A stretch of 64,000 nucleotides of DNA. Origin: DAOQVR01 sp035341665. GTDB lineage: Bacteria; Chloroflexota; Anaerolineae; JAAYZQ01. Numbering within the stretch: the first letter of the stretch is position 1; each line of letters opens with the position of its first letter. The position numbers were made by a program, and so were the translations under genes. Under the pieces are notes generated by a model that was given only the letters and a program-made list of their open reading frames with translations, searched no databases and had not been told where the DNA came from. Where the stretch lies: NCBI GenBank assembly GCA_035341665.1, contig DAOQVR010000003.1, positions 319,228-383,227 of the forward strand. The letters are read 5' to 3'. Shown piece by piece: positions 1 to 9,562 of this stretch.

Positions 1-456
1 ACCTCCCTCTTCTGGCTCCTCGGGATGGTGGTTCTATTTCAGTTCATCCTCGTCCGTACCCGCTTTGGCAACCACATATTCGCCGCCGGCGGCAACCCAG
101 GTGCGGCCAAGGCCACCGGTGTGAACGTGAACCGCATCAAGTTGATGGGCTTTATCATTTCCGGTCTCCTGGCCGGCCTGGCCGGGGTCATGCTCTTCAG
201 CCAGTACAAGACGGCGAGGATCGCCACCGCCACTGGTGAAGAGCTGAACGCCATCGCCGCCGCAGTTGTGGGCGGCACGCTGCTGACTGGTGGCTCCGGC
301 AGCGTCGTCGGCGCCTTGCTGGGCGTCTTGATTATCAGCATGCTGCGCACCGGCGTCGTACTGATGGGACTCCCGTCGGACAATTTCGTGGCCGTCGTCG
401 GCGTGACGATTGTGCTCGCCGCCGTCTTCAACTATTGGATCCGTAGAAAGGCCTAG
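1..456 (+). CDS. Sugar ABC transporter permease (C-terminal part)
   Basis: The reading frame is open from the first base, so this is the 3' end of a gene that begins outside the window; about 150 residues are visible. They form hydrophobic segments with the pattern of the RbsC/BPD_transp_2 permeases of ribose-type sugar importers, including the conserved stretch G-G-N-P-x-A-A-x-x-x-G and the motif A-A-V-V-G-G-T-L-L-T-G-G-x-G, which is characteristic of this family. It would sit in the inner membrane and pair with the ATPase starting 56 bp downstream. The periplasmic binding protein is not in view and presumably lies upstream. The substrate cannot be read from the permease; the downstream genes suggest an inositol- or uronate-type sugar. 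Confidence 0.9.
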   Translation, partial: TSLFWLLGMVVLFQFILVRTRFGNHIFAAGGNPGAAKATGVNVNRIKLMGFIISGLLAGLAGVMLFSQYKTARIATATGEELNAIAAAVVGGTLLTGGSGSVVGALLGVLIISMLRTGVVLMGLPSDNFVAVVGVTIVLAAVFNYWIRRKA

Positions 457-512
457 AGTCCGGCCCGCAGCCGAAGGCTACCGGCATCGCAGACTGAAGG
501 GGGTATCGCCAG

Positions 513-1274
<762 letters not shown>

Positions 1275-1370
1275 CCAGCTCGAGCCGCCGCCGGATGGCC
1301 AGCGCTTCCGGCAGGCGCATCTGTTCGCCCGCGTCGCGCCGGCGCAGACAGAGCACAGGAGAAGAAGCCG

Positions 1371-1811
1371 ATGTTTGAGAGACTGCTCGTCCCTGTCGAC
1401 GGATCGCAGCACGCCAAGAAGGCACTGAAGGTCGCCGCCGATGTCGCCCAGTGCCATAGCTCGTCGGTGTGTTTGGTTCACGTCGTCCGTGACCTGTCGC
1501 TGCCCAAGGAGATCCTGGACATGATCTCCAGCGGAGAGATCACAGCGTCGCGCATGCAGATCCTCCAGGACTCGGCGACCATCATCCTCGACCAGGCGCA
1601 GAGGGAGCTGGATGCCGCAGGAATCACCGAGGTTCGGCGCGAGTGTTTGCTGGGCGATCCGGCGACCAGCATAGTGGAGTATGCTGAGGAGCACGAGGTC
1701 GACCTGATCGTGCTGGGCCGGCGCGGCCTCGACCCGCGCGGCGCGATGCTCGGCAGTGTGGCACGCAAGCTGGTGAACATGACGACGCTGCCGTGCTTGG
1801 TCATTGGCTGA
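1371..1811 (+). CDS. Universal stress protein (UspA family)
   Basis: A 146-residue Usp domain. It starts with the typical M-F-E-R-L-L-V-P-V-D-G-S strand and ends with the nucleotide-binding motif G-R-R-G-x8-G-S-V-A-R-K-L-V followed by C-L-V-I-G. The G-x2-G-x8-G-S spacing is one residue shorter than the usual G-x2-G-x9-G-S/T, so ATP binding is likely but not certain. An SD-like aggagaag precedes the ATG. It sits between the transporter and the catabolic genes on the same strand, an arrangement that suggests it is co-expressed with sugar uptake; its exact role there is unknown. Confidence 0.9.
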   Translation: MFERLLVPVDGSQHAKKALKVAADVAQCHSSSVCLVHVVRDLSLPKEILDMISSGEITASRMQILQDSATIILDQAQRELDAAGITEVRRECLLGDPATSIVEYAEEHEVDLIVLGRRGLDPRGAMLGSVARKLVNMTTLPCLVIG

Positions 1812-1902
1812 CGTGCGCACAGGCCCCGTTCGCCCCTGATAGGAGCAAAACGGCGGGCACTCGCGCAGGCAATTGTAGAAGAGTCGCGGAGCTCAGCACG
1901 AG

Positions 1903-3048
1903 ATGGATTCTAGGGAGAGGGTCCGGCAGGCGCTGGACCACAAGGAAGCGGATCGAGTACCCTTCGACCTGGGCGGAACAGGTCTGACCACCATCCACGT
2001 CGATGGCTATCGCCGGCTGCGGGACTACCTGGGCCTTCCGCCTGTGCAGGTCCAGATCATGGCCCAAGCGGAGCAGTTGGCAGTGGTCGACGAAGATGTG
2101 GCGCGGCGCCTGGACACGGACGTGCGGCTGTTGCTGCCCGGATTGGCGCATGGGTTCGAGTACGTGGTCCGCGCCGAGGGTGAGTACGATGCCTACACCG
2201 ATGAGTGGGGCATCGGCTGGCGCAAGCCACAGGTGGGGGGATTCTACTATGACATGTACCGCCACCCCCTGTCCGGCGCCCAATCGCTCTCAGATGTGAA
2301 GGCACACCACTTCCCAGACCCTCTGGACCCCGGCAGATTCGCCACTCTCCGCGAGCAGGCAGAAGCGGCGCGAGCCAAGGGCAAGGCCACTGCCCTGGCC
2401 GGGCCCTGTGCCGGCGTCCTGGAGGTCTACTCCTGGATGCGTGGGTACGAGGGCTTTTACATCGACCTGGCCGCCAACCAGGAGATGGTCGGCTATGCGC
2501 TGGATCAGATGGTCGACTTCAAGTGCGCGTATTGGGAGAAGGCACTGGCCGAGCTGGACGGCCTTGTGGATGTGGTTATTGAGGCCGACGACATGGCCGG
2601 GCAGCAGTCACTGCTCCTGTCGCCCAGGACCTACCGCAAGCTGATCAAGCCGCGCCACCACCGGCTCTTCGATTTCATCAAGGCCCAGGCGCCGGTTCGG
2701 GTCTTTTTCCACTCCTGCGGTGCCGTCGTGCCGCTCATCCCCGATTTGATTGAGGCCGGCGTCGACATCCTGAATCCGGTGCAAAAGAGCGCAACCGGCA
2801 TGGACCTGACGTCCCTGAAACGCGAGTTCGGACGAGACCTCGTCTTCTGGGGGGGCGGGGTAGACACACAGCGCGTACTGGGCGACGGCACCCCAGAGGA
2901 GGTCCGCCAGGATGTCAAAGCCAACGTCGAGGCGCTTGCACCGGGAGGGGGCTTTGTTTTTGCCGCCATCCACGACATCCAGCCCAACGTCCCGCCCGAG
3001 AATGTGATGGCCATGTGGGAGGCCTGGCGCGAGTTCGGAGCCTATTGA
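1903..3048 (+). CDS. Uroporphyrinogen decarboxylase-like (URO-D/MtaA superfamily) protein
   Basis: A 381-residue TIM-barrel protein of the URO-D superfamily, shown by the N-terminal R-E-R-V-R-Q-A-L-D-H-K-E-A-D-R-V-P-F pattern, the D-D-M-A-G-Q motif (about residue 228) and F-F-H-S-C-G (about 268), which matches the H-x-C zinc motif of the MtaA/CmuA corrinoid methyltransferase branch. The third zinc ligand, a cysteine near the C-terminus in methyltransferases, is absent: the corresponding part reads A-A-I-H-D-I-Q-P-N-V-P-P-E-N. It is therefore probably neither a haem decarboxylase (no haem genes nearby) nor a classical methyltransferase. Its position inside a sugar-acid operon suggests an uncharacterised role in that pathway. 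Confidence 0.85.
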   Translation: MDSRERVRQALDHKEADRVPFDLGGTGLTTIHVDGYRRLRDYLGLPPVQVQIMAQAEQLAVVDEDVARRLDTDVRLLLPGLAHGFEYVVRAEGEYDAYTDEWGIGWRKPQVGGFYYDMYRHPLSGAQSLSDVKAHHFPDPLDPGRFATLREQAEAARAKGKATALAGPCAGVLEVYSWMRGYEGFYIDLAANQEMVGYALDQMVDFKCAYWEKALAELDGLVDVVIEADDMAGQQSLLLSPRTYRKLIKPRHHRLFDFIKAQAPVRVFFHSCGAVVPLIPDLIEAGVDILNPVQKSATGMDLTSLKREFGRDLVFWGGGVDTQRVLGDGTPEEVRQDVKANVEALAPGGGFVFAAIHDIQPNVPPENVMAMWEAWREFGAY

Positions 3049-3094
3049 GGCGGGGCCAAGCGGCTCCACCAATTCACTATCAGAGGGGAGTTTT

Positions 3095-3913
3095 ATGACG
3101 CATCAACACAAGTTGGGGGTCTGCACCTGGCTGTTCGGCGACCTGCCGTTGCCCGAGATTGCCCGCCGCATCCAGGGCCTGGGCTTTGACGGCGTCGAGC
3201 TGATGGGCGACCTAGCGAGCTACAAGCCGGCACAGACGGCTGCGGTGCTGCGCGATCACGGCCTGGAGGTGTTGTCTCTCACGCCCGACAATGTCGACCT
3301 CGCGCACCCCGATCCGGCCATCCGGTCGGCAGCAGTTGACTATTACCTGCGGCTGTTGGACTTTGCCGCAGCCCTGGACCATCCCTTGGTGTCGTGTCAC
3401 GGACTGGTCGGCCGGGTGCGAGCCATTTCCGGCCAGCAGGAAGAGCGCGCTCTCTTCGTGAGCGCTGTGCGCCGAATAGCGGAGAGGGCCCAGACCTTGG
3501 GCTTGCGGGTGGTCATGGAGGTGCTGAACCGCTACGAAGCCCACCTTCTCACGACGGCCGAGGAGGCAATCGAGTTCGTGGCTGCAGTGGGCGCCGGGAA
3601 CCTGGGCATCCTGCTGGACGCATACCACATGAACATCGAGGAGGCCAATCCGGCAGAGGCGCTTCGCAGAGCCGGTAAGCTCTTGGGCCTCTACCACGCT
3701 GCCGATTCCAACCGCCAGGGCATCGGCCGCGGCCACACCGACTTCCGGGCACAGCTTGCGGCCCTTGCCGACATCGGGTACCGAGGCCCGGTGATCCTGG
3801 AGTGCACAGCACCCGGCCCCGATCCATTCACCGCAATCAAAGACGCGGAATCGCGCACCTGGCTGGAGACCTATCTTCGCGAATCGCGTGAGTGGCTGCT
3901 GGCCAACCTGTAA
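3095..3913 (+). CDS. Sugar epimerase of the tagatose/psicose 3-epimerase family, IolO-like candidate
   Basis: A 272-residue xylose-isomerase-like TIM barrel. The metal and substrate residues of D-tagatose 3-epimerase-type enzymes are visible: E in M-E-V-L-N-R-Y-E (about residue 137), D and H in L-D-A-Y-H-M-N-I-E-E (about 172), H in Y-H-A-A-D-S-N-R-Q-G-I-G-R-G-H, and a final I-L-E-C. Established knowledge: Thermotoga maritima IolO, a 5-keto-L-gluconate epimerase making D-tagaturonate, belongs to this family. Because inositol-dehydrogenase-like genes follow directly, the IolO reaction is the most attractive assignment, but a ketose 3-epimerase acting on another sugar is possible. The ATG follows an agagggga SD. 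Confidence 0.8.
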   Translation: MTHQHKLGVCTWLFGDLPLPEIARRIQGLGFDGVELMGDLASYKPAQTAAVLRDHGLEVLSLTPDNVDLAHPDPAIRSAAVDYYLRLLDFAAALDHPLVSCHGLVGRVRAISGQQEERALFVSAVRRIAERAQTLGLRVVMEVLNRYEAHLLTTAEEAIEFVAAVGAGNLGILLDAYHMNIEEANPAEALRRAGKLLGLYHAADSNRQGIGRGHTDFRAQLAALADIGYRGPVILECTAPGPDPFTAIKDAESRTWLETYLRESREWLLANL

Positions 3914-3953
3914 TCGACGGGCATTCCCACCCGTACCCCAGAGAGAGGATACG

Positions 3954-4988
3954 ATGAACAAGATCAATGTAGGTGTGATTGGCACGGGTCGAATCGGCCG
4001 GTTCCACGCCGAGAACCTGATGTACCGCGTGCCGGAGGCGAACGTAGTCGCCGTATCGGACATCTTTGTCGATTCGGCGCGGCAGGTGGCAGCGACGCTC
4101 GGCATCAAAGCCGCCTACGAGGACCACCGACCGATCCTCGACGACAAGGATGTGGATGCGGTGCTGATCTGCTCCAGCACGGACACGCATGCACAGATTA
4201 TCGAGGACGCGGCGCTGGCCGGCAAGCAGATCTTTTGCGAGAAGCCGATCGCTCTGGACCTGGCCAAGATCGACCACGCGCTGGCCGTCGTGCAGAGGGC
4301 CGGCGTCAAGCTGCAGATCGGTTTCAACCGGCGATTCGATCCCAATTTCAAGCGAGTGCGCGATGCCGTGGCAGCCGGTGAGATCGGTACCCCTCACCTG
4401 CTGCGAATCACCAGCCGCGACCCCGCGCCGCCGCCGGTCGCATACATAAGAGTCTCGGGCGGCATCTTCCTGGACATGACAATCCACGATTTCGACATGG
4501 CCCGCTTTCTTGTGGGCAGCGAGGTGGAGCAAGTCTATGCAGCCGGCGGGGTGATGGTCGATCCCGAAATCGGCAAGGCCGGGGACATAGACACCGCCCT
4601 GATCACCCTGCACTTTGCCAACGGGGTGCTGGGCGCGATCGACAACAGCCGCCAAGCCGTCTACGGCTACGACCAGCGCGTCGAGGTCTTTGGCTCGGCG
4701 GGGATGGCGGCCTGCACCAACAATACGCCTGACTCTACGGTCGTCAGCGATGCAAAGGGAGTGCGAAGCGCCCTGCCCCTCTTCTTCTTCGTGGAGCGCT
4801 ACACCCCGTCGTACGTGGCCGAGATGAAGGCCTTTGTCCACTGCGTCGTCAACGACACCCCGCCGCCTGTGACCGGCCTGGATGGCCGCATCCCGGTGGT
4901 GATGGGCTTTGCCGCCAAGAAATCGTACGAAGAAAAGCGCCCGGTGAGGCTCAGTGAGGTGGACCCGGCCTACTCCCCGGCGGGCTAG
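3954..4988 (+). CDS. iolG: Inositol 2-dehydrogenase (Gfo/Idh/MocA family)
   Basis: A 344-residue NAD-dependent dehydrogenase: N-terminal Rossmann fold with G-V-I-G-T-G-R-I-G-R-F-H (residues 6-17), catalytic-lysine motif C-E-K-P-I-A-L (about 95) and the C-terminal motif G-G-I-F-L-D-M-T-I-H-D-F-D-M-A-R, both typical of myo-inositol 2-dehydrogenase. The start at 3954 is chosen over the upstream in-frame ATG because it directly precedes the Rossmann strand and follows an agagagga SD. It oxidises a cyclitol (probably myo-inositol) to the 2-keto form in the cytoplasm. The next gene is the matching scyllo-inosose dehydrogenase type. A second 344-residue paralogue lies at 6423-7457, so the two may divide substrates or isomers. 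Confidence 0.88.
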   Translation: MNKINVGVIGTGRIGRFHAENLMYRVPEANVVAVSDIFVDSARQVAATLGIKAAYEDHRPILDDKDVDAVLICSSTDTHAQIIEDAALAGKQIFCEKPIALDLAKIDHALAVVQRAGVKLQIGFNRRFDPNFKRVRDAVAAGEIGTPHLLRITSRDPAPPPVAYIRVSGGIFLDMTIHDFDMARFLVGSEVEQVYAAGGVMVDPEIGKAGDIDTALITLHFANGVLGAIDNSRQAVYGYDQRVEVFGSAGMAACTNNTPDSTVVSDAKGVRSALPLFFFVERYTPSYVAEMKAFVHCVVNDTPPPVTGLDGRIPVVMGFAAKKSYEEKRPVRLSEVDPAYSPAG

Positions 4989-5056
4989 GCCGTGGCCTGC
5001 TCAAGAAGTGAATGCACGACTGTGCAGAATCTATACAGAGAAGGAGATCTAGACAA

Positions 5057-6253
5057 ATGAAGGGCAAAATGCGAGGCGTGACTCTCTTTGCGGACTGGGT
5101 GCCGAGGCCCGACTTCAAGTTGGGTGCCAAGGACACCGACGGCAAAGAGACCTATCTGGGGAGCAGGGTGTGGAAGAATCCCCGCATGGACATCGTCGAG
5201 TACGACATCCCGACGCCCGGTCCGAAAGAGGTCCTGATCGAGGTCAAGGCCTGCGGCATCTGCGGCAGCGATGTGCACATGGCACAGCCTGACGAGGAAG
5301 GCTACATCTTCTATCCTGGGCTGACCGGCTTTCCGTGCATCCTCGGCCACGAGCTCTCCGGCGTGGTCGTCGACGCGGGCAAAGAGGCCTACGACAAGGT
5401 GACGAACAGGCCGTTCAAGGGTGGCGAAAGGGTCTGCGCCGAGGAGATGCTTTGGTGCGGCGAGTGCAAGCCCTGCGCTGACGGCTTCCCGAACCACTGC
5501 GAGCGGCTGGACGAGATTGGCTTCAACGTCAACGGTGCGTTCGCCAGGTACATCACCCTGCCGGCCAAGCTACTGTGGAGCCTCGATCCGCTGGCCGACC
5601 GCTACAAGGGCAACGACATCTTCCTGGCTGGCAGCCTGGTGGAGCCGACCAGCGTGGCCTACACGGCCGTCATCGTCCGCGGCGGCGGCATCCGGCCCGG
5701 CGACAAGGTCGTCATCTGTGGTGGCGGCCCGGTGGGCCTGGCTGCTTGCGCGATCCTGAAGCGCCAAGGTGCATCGACCGTCATCATCTCCGAGCCTCAG
5801 GAAGACCGGGCCAAGATGGCCCTGGCGCTGGGGGCAGACTACGCCATCAACCCGATGAAAGAGGATTTCACCGAGCGCGTGCTGCAGCTGACGCGCGGCA
5901 TGGGCGCCGACCTCTACCTGGAGGCAACCGGGCTGCCGACCATCGTCTACCCGCAGATCGAGCAGACAGTCTGGTTCGGCCGAGCCCTCAATGCCCGGAT
6001 CGTGGTGGTTGCGCGTGCCGACGCCAAGATGCCGGTCACCGGTGAGGTGCTCCAGGTGCGGCGCGCCCAGATCGTTGGCTCCCAGGGGCACTCGGGCGAC
6101 GGGACCTTTGCCCGAGTGATCGAGTGCATGGGCGACGGCATGGACATGACCCCGGTCATCACCAAGAAGATCAGCCTGGACGAGGTGCCCGAGAACATCG
6201 TCATGCTGCGCACCGACCGCAAGGAAGCCAAGATCACCTGCGTCAAGTTCTAG
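5057..6253 (+). CDS. iolM: Zinc-dependent dehydrogenase, scyllo-inosose 3-dehydrogenase type
   Basis: A 398-residue medium-chain dehydrogenase. Catalytic zinc ligands are visible in A-C-G-I-C-G-S-D-V-H and G-H-E-L-S-G, the structural zinc cysteines in M-L-W-C-G-E-C-K-P-C-A-D-G-F-P-N-H-C, and the NAD-binding loop C-G-G-G-P-V-G-L. An insertion between the catalytic and coenzyme domains and the N-terminal M-R-G-V-T-L-F-A-D-W match my memory of Thermotoga TM0412, which oxidises scyllo-inosose to diketo-inositol; I cannot confirm this by alignment. Start 5057 follows gaaggagatct, an excellent SD. Its place right after iolG supports the assignment. Alternatively it could be a sorbitol/idonate-type dehydrogenase. 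Confidence 0.75.
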   Translation: MKGKMRGVTLFADWVPRPDFKLGAKDTDGKETYLGSRVWKNPRMDIVEYDIPTPGPKEVLIEVKACGICGSDVHMAQPDEEGYIFYPGLTGFPCILGHELSGVVVDAGKEAYDKVTNRPFKGGERVCAEEMLWCGECKPCADGFPNHCERLDEIGFNVNGAFARYITLPAKLLWSLDPLADRYKGNDIFLAGSLVEPTSVAYTAVIVRGGGIRPGDKVVICGGGPVGLAACAILKRQGASTVIISEPQEDRAKMALALGADYAINPMKEDFTERVLQLTRGMGADLYLEATGLPTIVYPQIEQTVWFGRALNARIVVVARADAKMPVTGEVLQVRRAQIVGSQGHSGDGTFARVIECMGDGMDMTPVITKKISLDEVPENIVMLRTDRKEAKITCVKF

Positions 6254-6309
6254 GCAAGGCATTCGGGAGGATTCTCCCGATCGGTAGTCGGACCGCTGAG
6301 TAACACAGG

Positions 6310-6347
6310 TGGGCGGCAGGCAAGGGCTCTACCGAGCCCGCCGCCCA
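6310..6347 (+). terminator. Strong hairpin between iolM-like and second dehydrogenase
   Basis: The arms TGGGCGGC (6310-6317) and GCCGCCCA (6340-6347) pair over 8 bp, and inside them GGGCTC (6324-6329) pairs with GAGCCC (6334-6339) around a TACC loop. Only a short tctgttt follows, so this may be a leaky terminator or an mRNA-stabilising/processing hairpin that sets expression levels within the operon. A smaller hairpin, CGGGAG-GATT-CTCCCG, lies at 6264-6279. Confidence 0.55.
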
Positions 6348-6422
6348 TCTGTTTGGCTTACGCAGCGACACGGCGCAAGCGGTGCCCGCAGCCGGCACAG
6401 GTTCACACAGGGGGTAGCTACG

Positions 6423-7457
6423 ATGAATGCGAGATTGCCGGTGGGTGTCATCGGCCTGGGAAGAATGGGCCAGATCTATGCGCGCCATATCGCGCATTCC
6501 TCGAGAGCCCGCATCGTGTGCATTTCTGACGTCATCGCGGAGCGCGCACAGGCGCTCGCAGACGAGCTGGGGATCGAGCCTACGGGCGGCCGGCCGGCCT
6601 GGACGGCGGACTACCGCGAGCTGCTGACAGACCGCGCTATCGAAGCCGTCTTTGTGACCTCTCCCACCAGCACGCATCGCGAGGTCGTCGTCGCCGCCGC
6701 TGGCGAGGGCAAGGCCATCTTCTGCGAGAAGCCCATCTCGCTCACTCTCACAGACACGGACGAGATGATCGCAGCGCTCGATCGGAGCGGCGTCTTCTTT
6801 CAGGCCGGCTTCATGCGGCGGTTCGATGCAGGCTACGTCGCGGCCAAGAAGCAGATCGAGGCGGGCGTCATCGGAAAGCCGGTGACCTTTAAGTCGATCG
6901 GGCGCGACCCCTTCTGCCCCGACCTGAACTATGCGCGGCCCGATGTAAGTGGCGGGCTCATCCTCGATATGGCCATCCACGACTTTGACCTCGGGCGATG
7001 GCTGATGGGCGACGAGGTGAAGCGGGTCTACACCGAAGGCGGGACCCTCGCCTTCCCGCAGCTGAACAGCGTAGGCGACATCGACAATGCCGTGGTCAAC
7101 ATGCGCTTTGCGCAGGGCGCGCTGGGGAACGTCGAGGTCAGCCGCAATGCGCTTTACGGCTACGACATCCGCTCCGAGGTCCTGGGGACGCAGGGCGCGG
7201 TGAACATCGGCTACTACCAGCAGACACCGCTCCTCACCCTGACGACCGCCGGCATCCAGCACGACATGGTCCCCTACATCATCGAGCGCTTTGGCAGCGC
7301 CTACCTGGCGCAGACGAGGGACTTTATCGACCGGGCCATCGAGGGCCTGCCGCCGGCCGTGACAACCCAGGATGCGCGCGAGGCGCTGGTCATCGGGCTG
7401 GCAGCCACCCGTTCCTTCCATGAGGGACGCCCGGTGGCGCTGGATGAGGTCCGATGA
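6423..7457 (+). CDS. Second Gfo/Idh/MocA dehydrogenase, inositol dehydrogenase-like
   Basis: A 344-residue paralogue of the protein at 3954-4988, the same length and same motif order: G-V-I-G-L-G-R-M-G-Q-I-Y (residues 7-18), C-E-K-P-I-S-L, and G-G-L-I-L-D-M-A-I-H-D-F-D-L-G-R. It probably oxidises another inositol isomer or a related sugar acid with NAD. The start at 6423 follows gggggtag and immediately precedes the Rossmann fold; an upstream in-frame ATG would add 38 residues with no family counterpart. It follows a 170-bp gap with a strong hairpin and overlaps the next gene by 4 bp (ATGA), indicating translational coupling. Substrate is not determinable from sequence. Confidence 0.85.
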   Translation: MNARLPVGVIGLGRMGQIYARHIAHSSRARIVCISDVIAERAQALADELGIEPTGGRPAWTADYRELLTDRAIEAVFVTSPTSTHREVVVAAAGEGKAIFCEKPISLTLTDTDEMIAALDRSGVFFQAGFMRRFDAGYVAAKKQIEAGVIGKPVTFKSIGRDPFCPDLNYARPDVSGGLILDMAIHDFDLGRWLMGDEVKRVYTEGGTLAFPQLNSVGDIDNAVVNMRFAQGALGNVEVSRNALYGYDIRSEVLGTQGAVNIGYYQQTPLLTLTTAGIQHDMVPYIIERFGSAYLAQTRDFIDRAIEGLPPAVTTQDAREALVIGLAATRSFHEGRPVALDEVR

Positions 7458-8389
7458 AGGCGGCTTTCATCGACTTTGTCTTCGAGGAGCGCGACGCAAT
7501 CGTGCTCGAGGGCTGCGAGTTTACCATCCACCCACCGCGGCGTACCGCGGCCGAGATCATAGAGGCCGCCCACGACGCCGAGATACTGCTGATGCGCGAC
7601 CAGTTCGGCAAGATCACGCCGGAGGTGCTGGAGGGCTGCCCAGGGCTCAGGCTGATTGTGAACCGAGCAACCGGCTTTGACCACATCGATCTGGACGCGT
7701 GCCGCGCCCGCGGCATCGTCGTGTGCAACGTGCCTGACTATGGCGCCCACATGATCGCCGAGCACGCCTTTGGCCTGATGCTCGCCGTCGCGCGGAACGT
7801 CTGCCGGGGGAACGAGCGATACCGGCGGGTCAAGCGCTTTGACGATACGGGGTTGGGCGGCGTGGAGCTGTACGGCAAGGTGCTGGGCGTCGTCGGCACG
7901 GGGCGCATTGGCCGCCACACGATCCGCATCGGCAGAGGCTTTGGCATGCATATTGCGGCCTTCGACGCAGTCCAGAACGAGGAGCTGGCGCTCGAGGCCG
8001 GTTTTCGCTATCAGCCCCTGCCGGCGGTCCTGGCGGCTGCCGATTTCATCAGCTTGCATGTACCCCTGCTGCCCAGCACCAGGCACCTGATCGACCGACA
8101 GGCGCTGGCCTGTGTCAAGCCGGGCGCCATCCTGGTCAACACCTCCCGGGGGGGGATCGTGGACACGCCCGCACTGACAGAGGCGCTGGCCTCGGGCAGG
8201 CTGCGCGGGGCCGGGCTCGACGTGCTGGAAGATGAGAGGACAGCCTACCACGACTTTGGTGACCTGAACGTGGTGGTCACACCCCACCTCGGCTGGTACA
8301 CGCTGGAGGCGCGCGACCGGATCATGCGCATATCGCTGGACAACATCCGGGCCTGGGTGGCAGGCGCGCCCACCAACCGGATTGCGTGA
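7454..8389 (+). CDS. D-isomer-specific 2-hydroxyacid dehydrogenase
   Basis: A 311-residue NAD(P)-dependent dehydrogenase of the phosphoglycerate/glyoxylate reductase family. The Rossmann loop is G-V-V-G-T-G-R-I-G-R-H, and the catalytic trio is visible: Arg in V-N-T-S-R-G-G-I-V-D-T, Glu in V-L-E-D-E and His in V-V-T-P-H-L-G-W. There is no C-terminal ACT domain, so it is not a regulated serine-pathway PHGDH. It starts within the stop codon of the preceding dehydrogenase gene. In this operon it might reduce or oxidise a 2-keto/2-hydroxy sugar acid such as a hexulosonate; that is inference from context. Confidence 0.88.
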   Translation: MKAAFIDFVFEERDAIVLEGCEFTIHPPRRTAAEIIEAAHDAEILLMRDQFGKITPEVLEGCPGLRLIVNRATGFDHIDLDACRARGIVVCNVPDYGAHMIAEHAFGLMLAVARNVCRGNERYRRVKRFDDTGLGGVELYGKVLGVVGTGRIGRHTIRIGRGFGMHIAAFDAVQNEELALEAGFRYQPLPAVLAAADFISLHVPLLPSTRHLIDRQALACVKPGAILVNTSRGGIVDTPALTEALASGRLRGAGLDVLEDERTAYHDFGDLNVVVTPHLGWYTLEARDRIMRISLDNIRAWVAGAPTNRIA

Positions 8390-8467
8390 GTGCCGGGTGC
8401 AGGGCGCCTCGCGGGTGCCCTGCGCCTGCCAGGCAACCGGAGGCTCTGGCATAGAGAGGATTGAGCA

Positions 8468-9502
8468 TTGATATCTGAGGGCATCGTACTAAAAGGCGAC
8501 GGGCAGATAGAAGTCGTGACCGAGGAGCTGGCGGCACCCAGCGGAAGCCAGGTGTTGGTGCGCACCCACAGCGTCGGGCTGTGCGGCTCGGACATGGCGC
8601 TCTACAGGGGCACCTACGAGGGTCCTAAGAACTATCCCCTCTACTTTGGGCACGAGTGGTCGGGTACCGTGGAGGCCACCGGCCCATCGGTGACCAAGGT
8701 CAAGCCCGGCGACAAGGTTACCGGCGATTGCTCTCTCTACTGCGGCTCGTGCGAGTTCTGCGGCCGCGACCAGAACCTCTGCCAGCGCATCGAAAAGTTC
8801 GGCATCACCGTCGACGGTGCATCTCGACGGCTCTTCCTCCAGGACGAGCGTTATGTCTATCCAGCTCATTCCGATACCGATTTGGAGCTCGTGGCCCTGA
8901 GCGAGCCGCTGGCCGTTGGGGCCCACGCCGTCCGGAGGGTCCGGGACATCACCCCCGGGCTCAAGGGCAGCAAGCTGCTGGTCATGGGAGGCGGCACGAT
9001 CGGCCTCTCGTGCCTTCTGGCGCTCAAGTTGTTGGAGGGATGCGAGCACGTTGAGCTGTACGACCTGGAGCCGTCCAGGGTTGAGAAGGCCATCGACCTT
9101 GGGGCAAGCCCACTGACCGAGGTGGTAGCGACCGCAGGAGAGGGGGAGGGCTACGGCAGCCTCTATTCTGGGCGCGGATACGATGCCATATTCGAGACGT
9201 CGGGGGCAGCCGGCGCCCTGCGGCGGGCGATCGACCTAGTGCGGCCCCTGGGCACGATCATGGCCCTCGGCTTCATTCCGTCGATCGAGATGAGCCCGAA
9301 GCAGCTCACGTTCAAAGCCGCCAAGCTGATGGGCAGCATCGGCGGGACGGGGGAGTTCGACCGAGTCCTGGAGGTGTCGCGCCATTCCCCTGACCTGGTG
9401 CGGCAGATCATCTCACACCGGGTCCCTGCCTCCGACTGTCACCGGGCATTCGAGATAGCCCAGGACCGGCGAAGCGCCATGAAAGTGCTGGTGCAATTCT
9501 AG
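8468..9502 (+). CDS. Zinc-dependent medium-chain alcohol dehydrogenase
   Basis: A 344-residue MDR protein resembling threonine/sorbitol/idonate dehydrogenases: catalytic zinc motif G-L-C-G-S-D and G-H-E-W-S-G, four structural-zinc cysteines in C-G-S-C-E-F-C-x7-C, and coenzyme loop M-G-G-G-T-I-G-L. The start is TTG at 8468 (M-I-S-E-G-I), preceded by agagagga; no ATG lies between this and the first conserved strand. It is clearly distinct from the longer IolM-like enzyme. A hexonate 5-dehydrogenase such as an L-gulonate or L-idonate dehydrogenase would fit the pathway, but the substrate is unknown. Confidence 0.85.
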   Translation: MISEGIVLKGDGQIEVVTEELAAPSGSQVLVRTHSVGLCGSDMALYRGTYEGPKNYPLYFGHEWSGTVEATGPSVTKVKPGDKVTGDCSLYCGSCEFCGRDQNLCQRIEKFGITVDGASRRLFLQDERYVYPAHSDTDLELVALSEPLAVGAHAVRRVRDITPGLKGSKLLVMGGGTIGLSCLLALKLLEGCEHVELYDLEPSRVEKAIDLGASPLTEVVATAGEGEGYGSLYSGRGYDAIFETSGAAGALRRAIDLVRPLGTIMALGFIPSIEMSPKQLTFKAAKLMGSIGGTGEFDRVLEVSRHSPDLVRQIISHRVPASDCHRAFEIAQDRRSAMKVLVQF

Positions 9503-9562
9503 GCGACGGGTGCGGCCTGGAGTCCACCCTCATTACATCCTTGATGCAGGAGAAGGCAAGAC

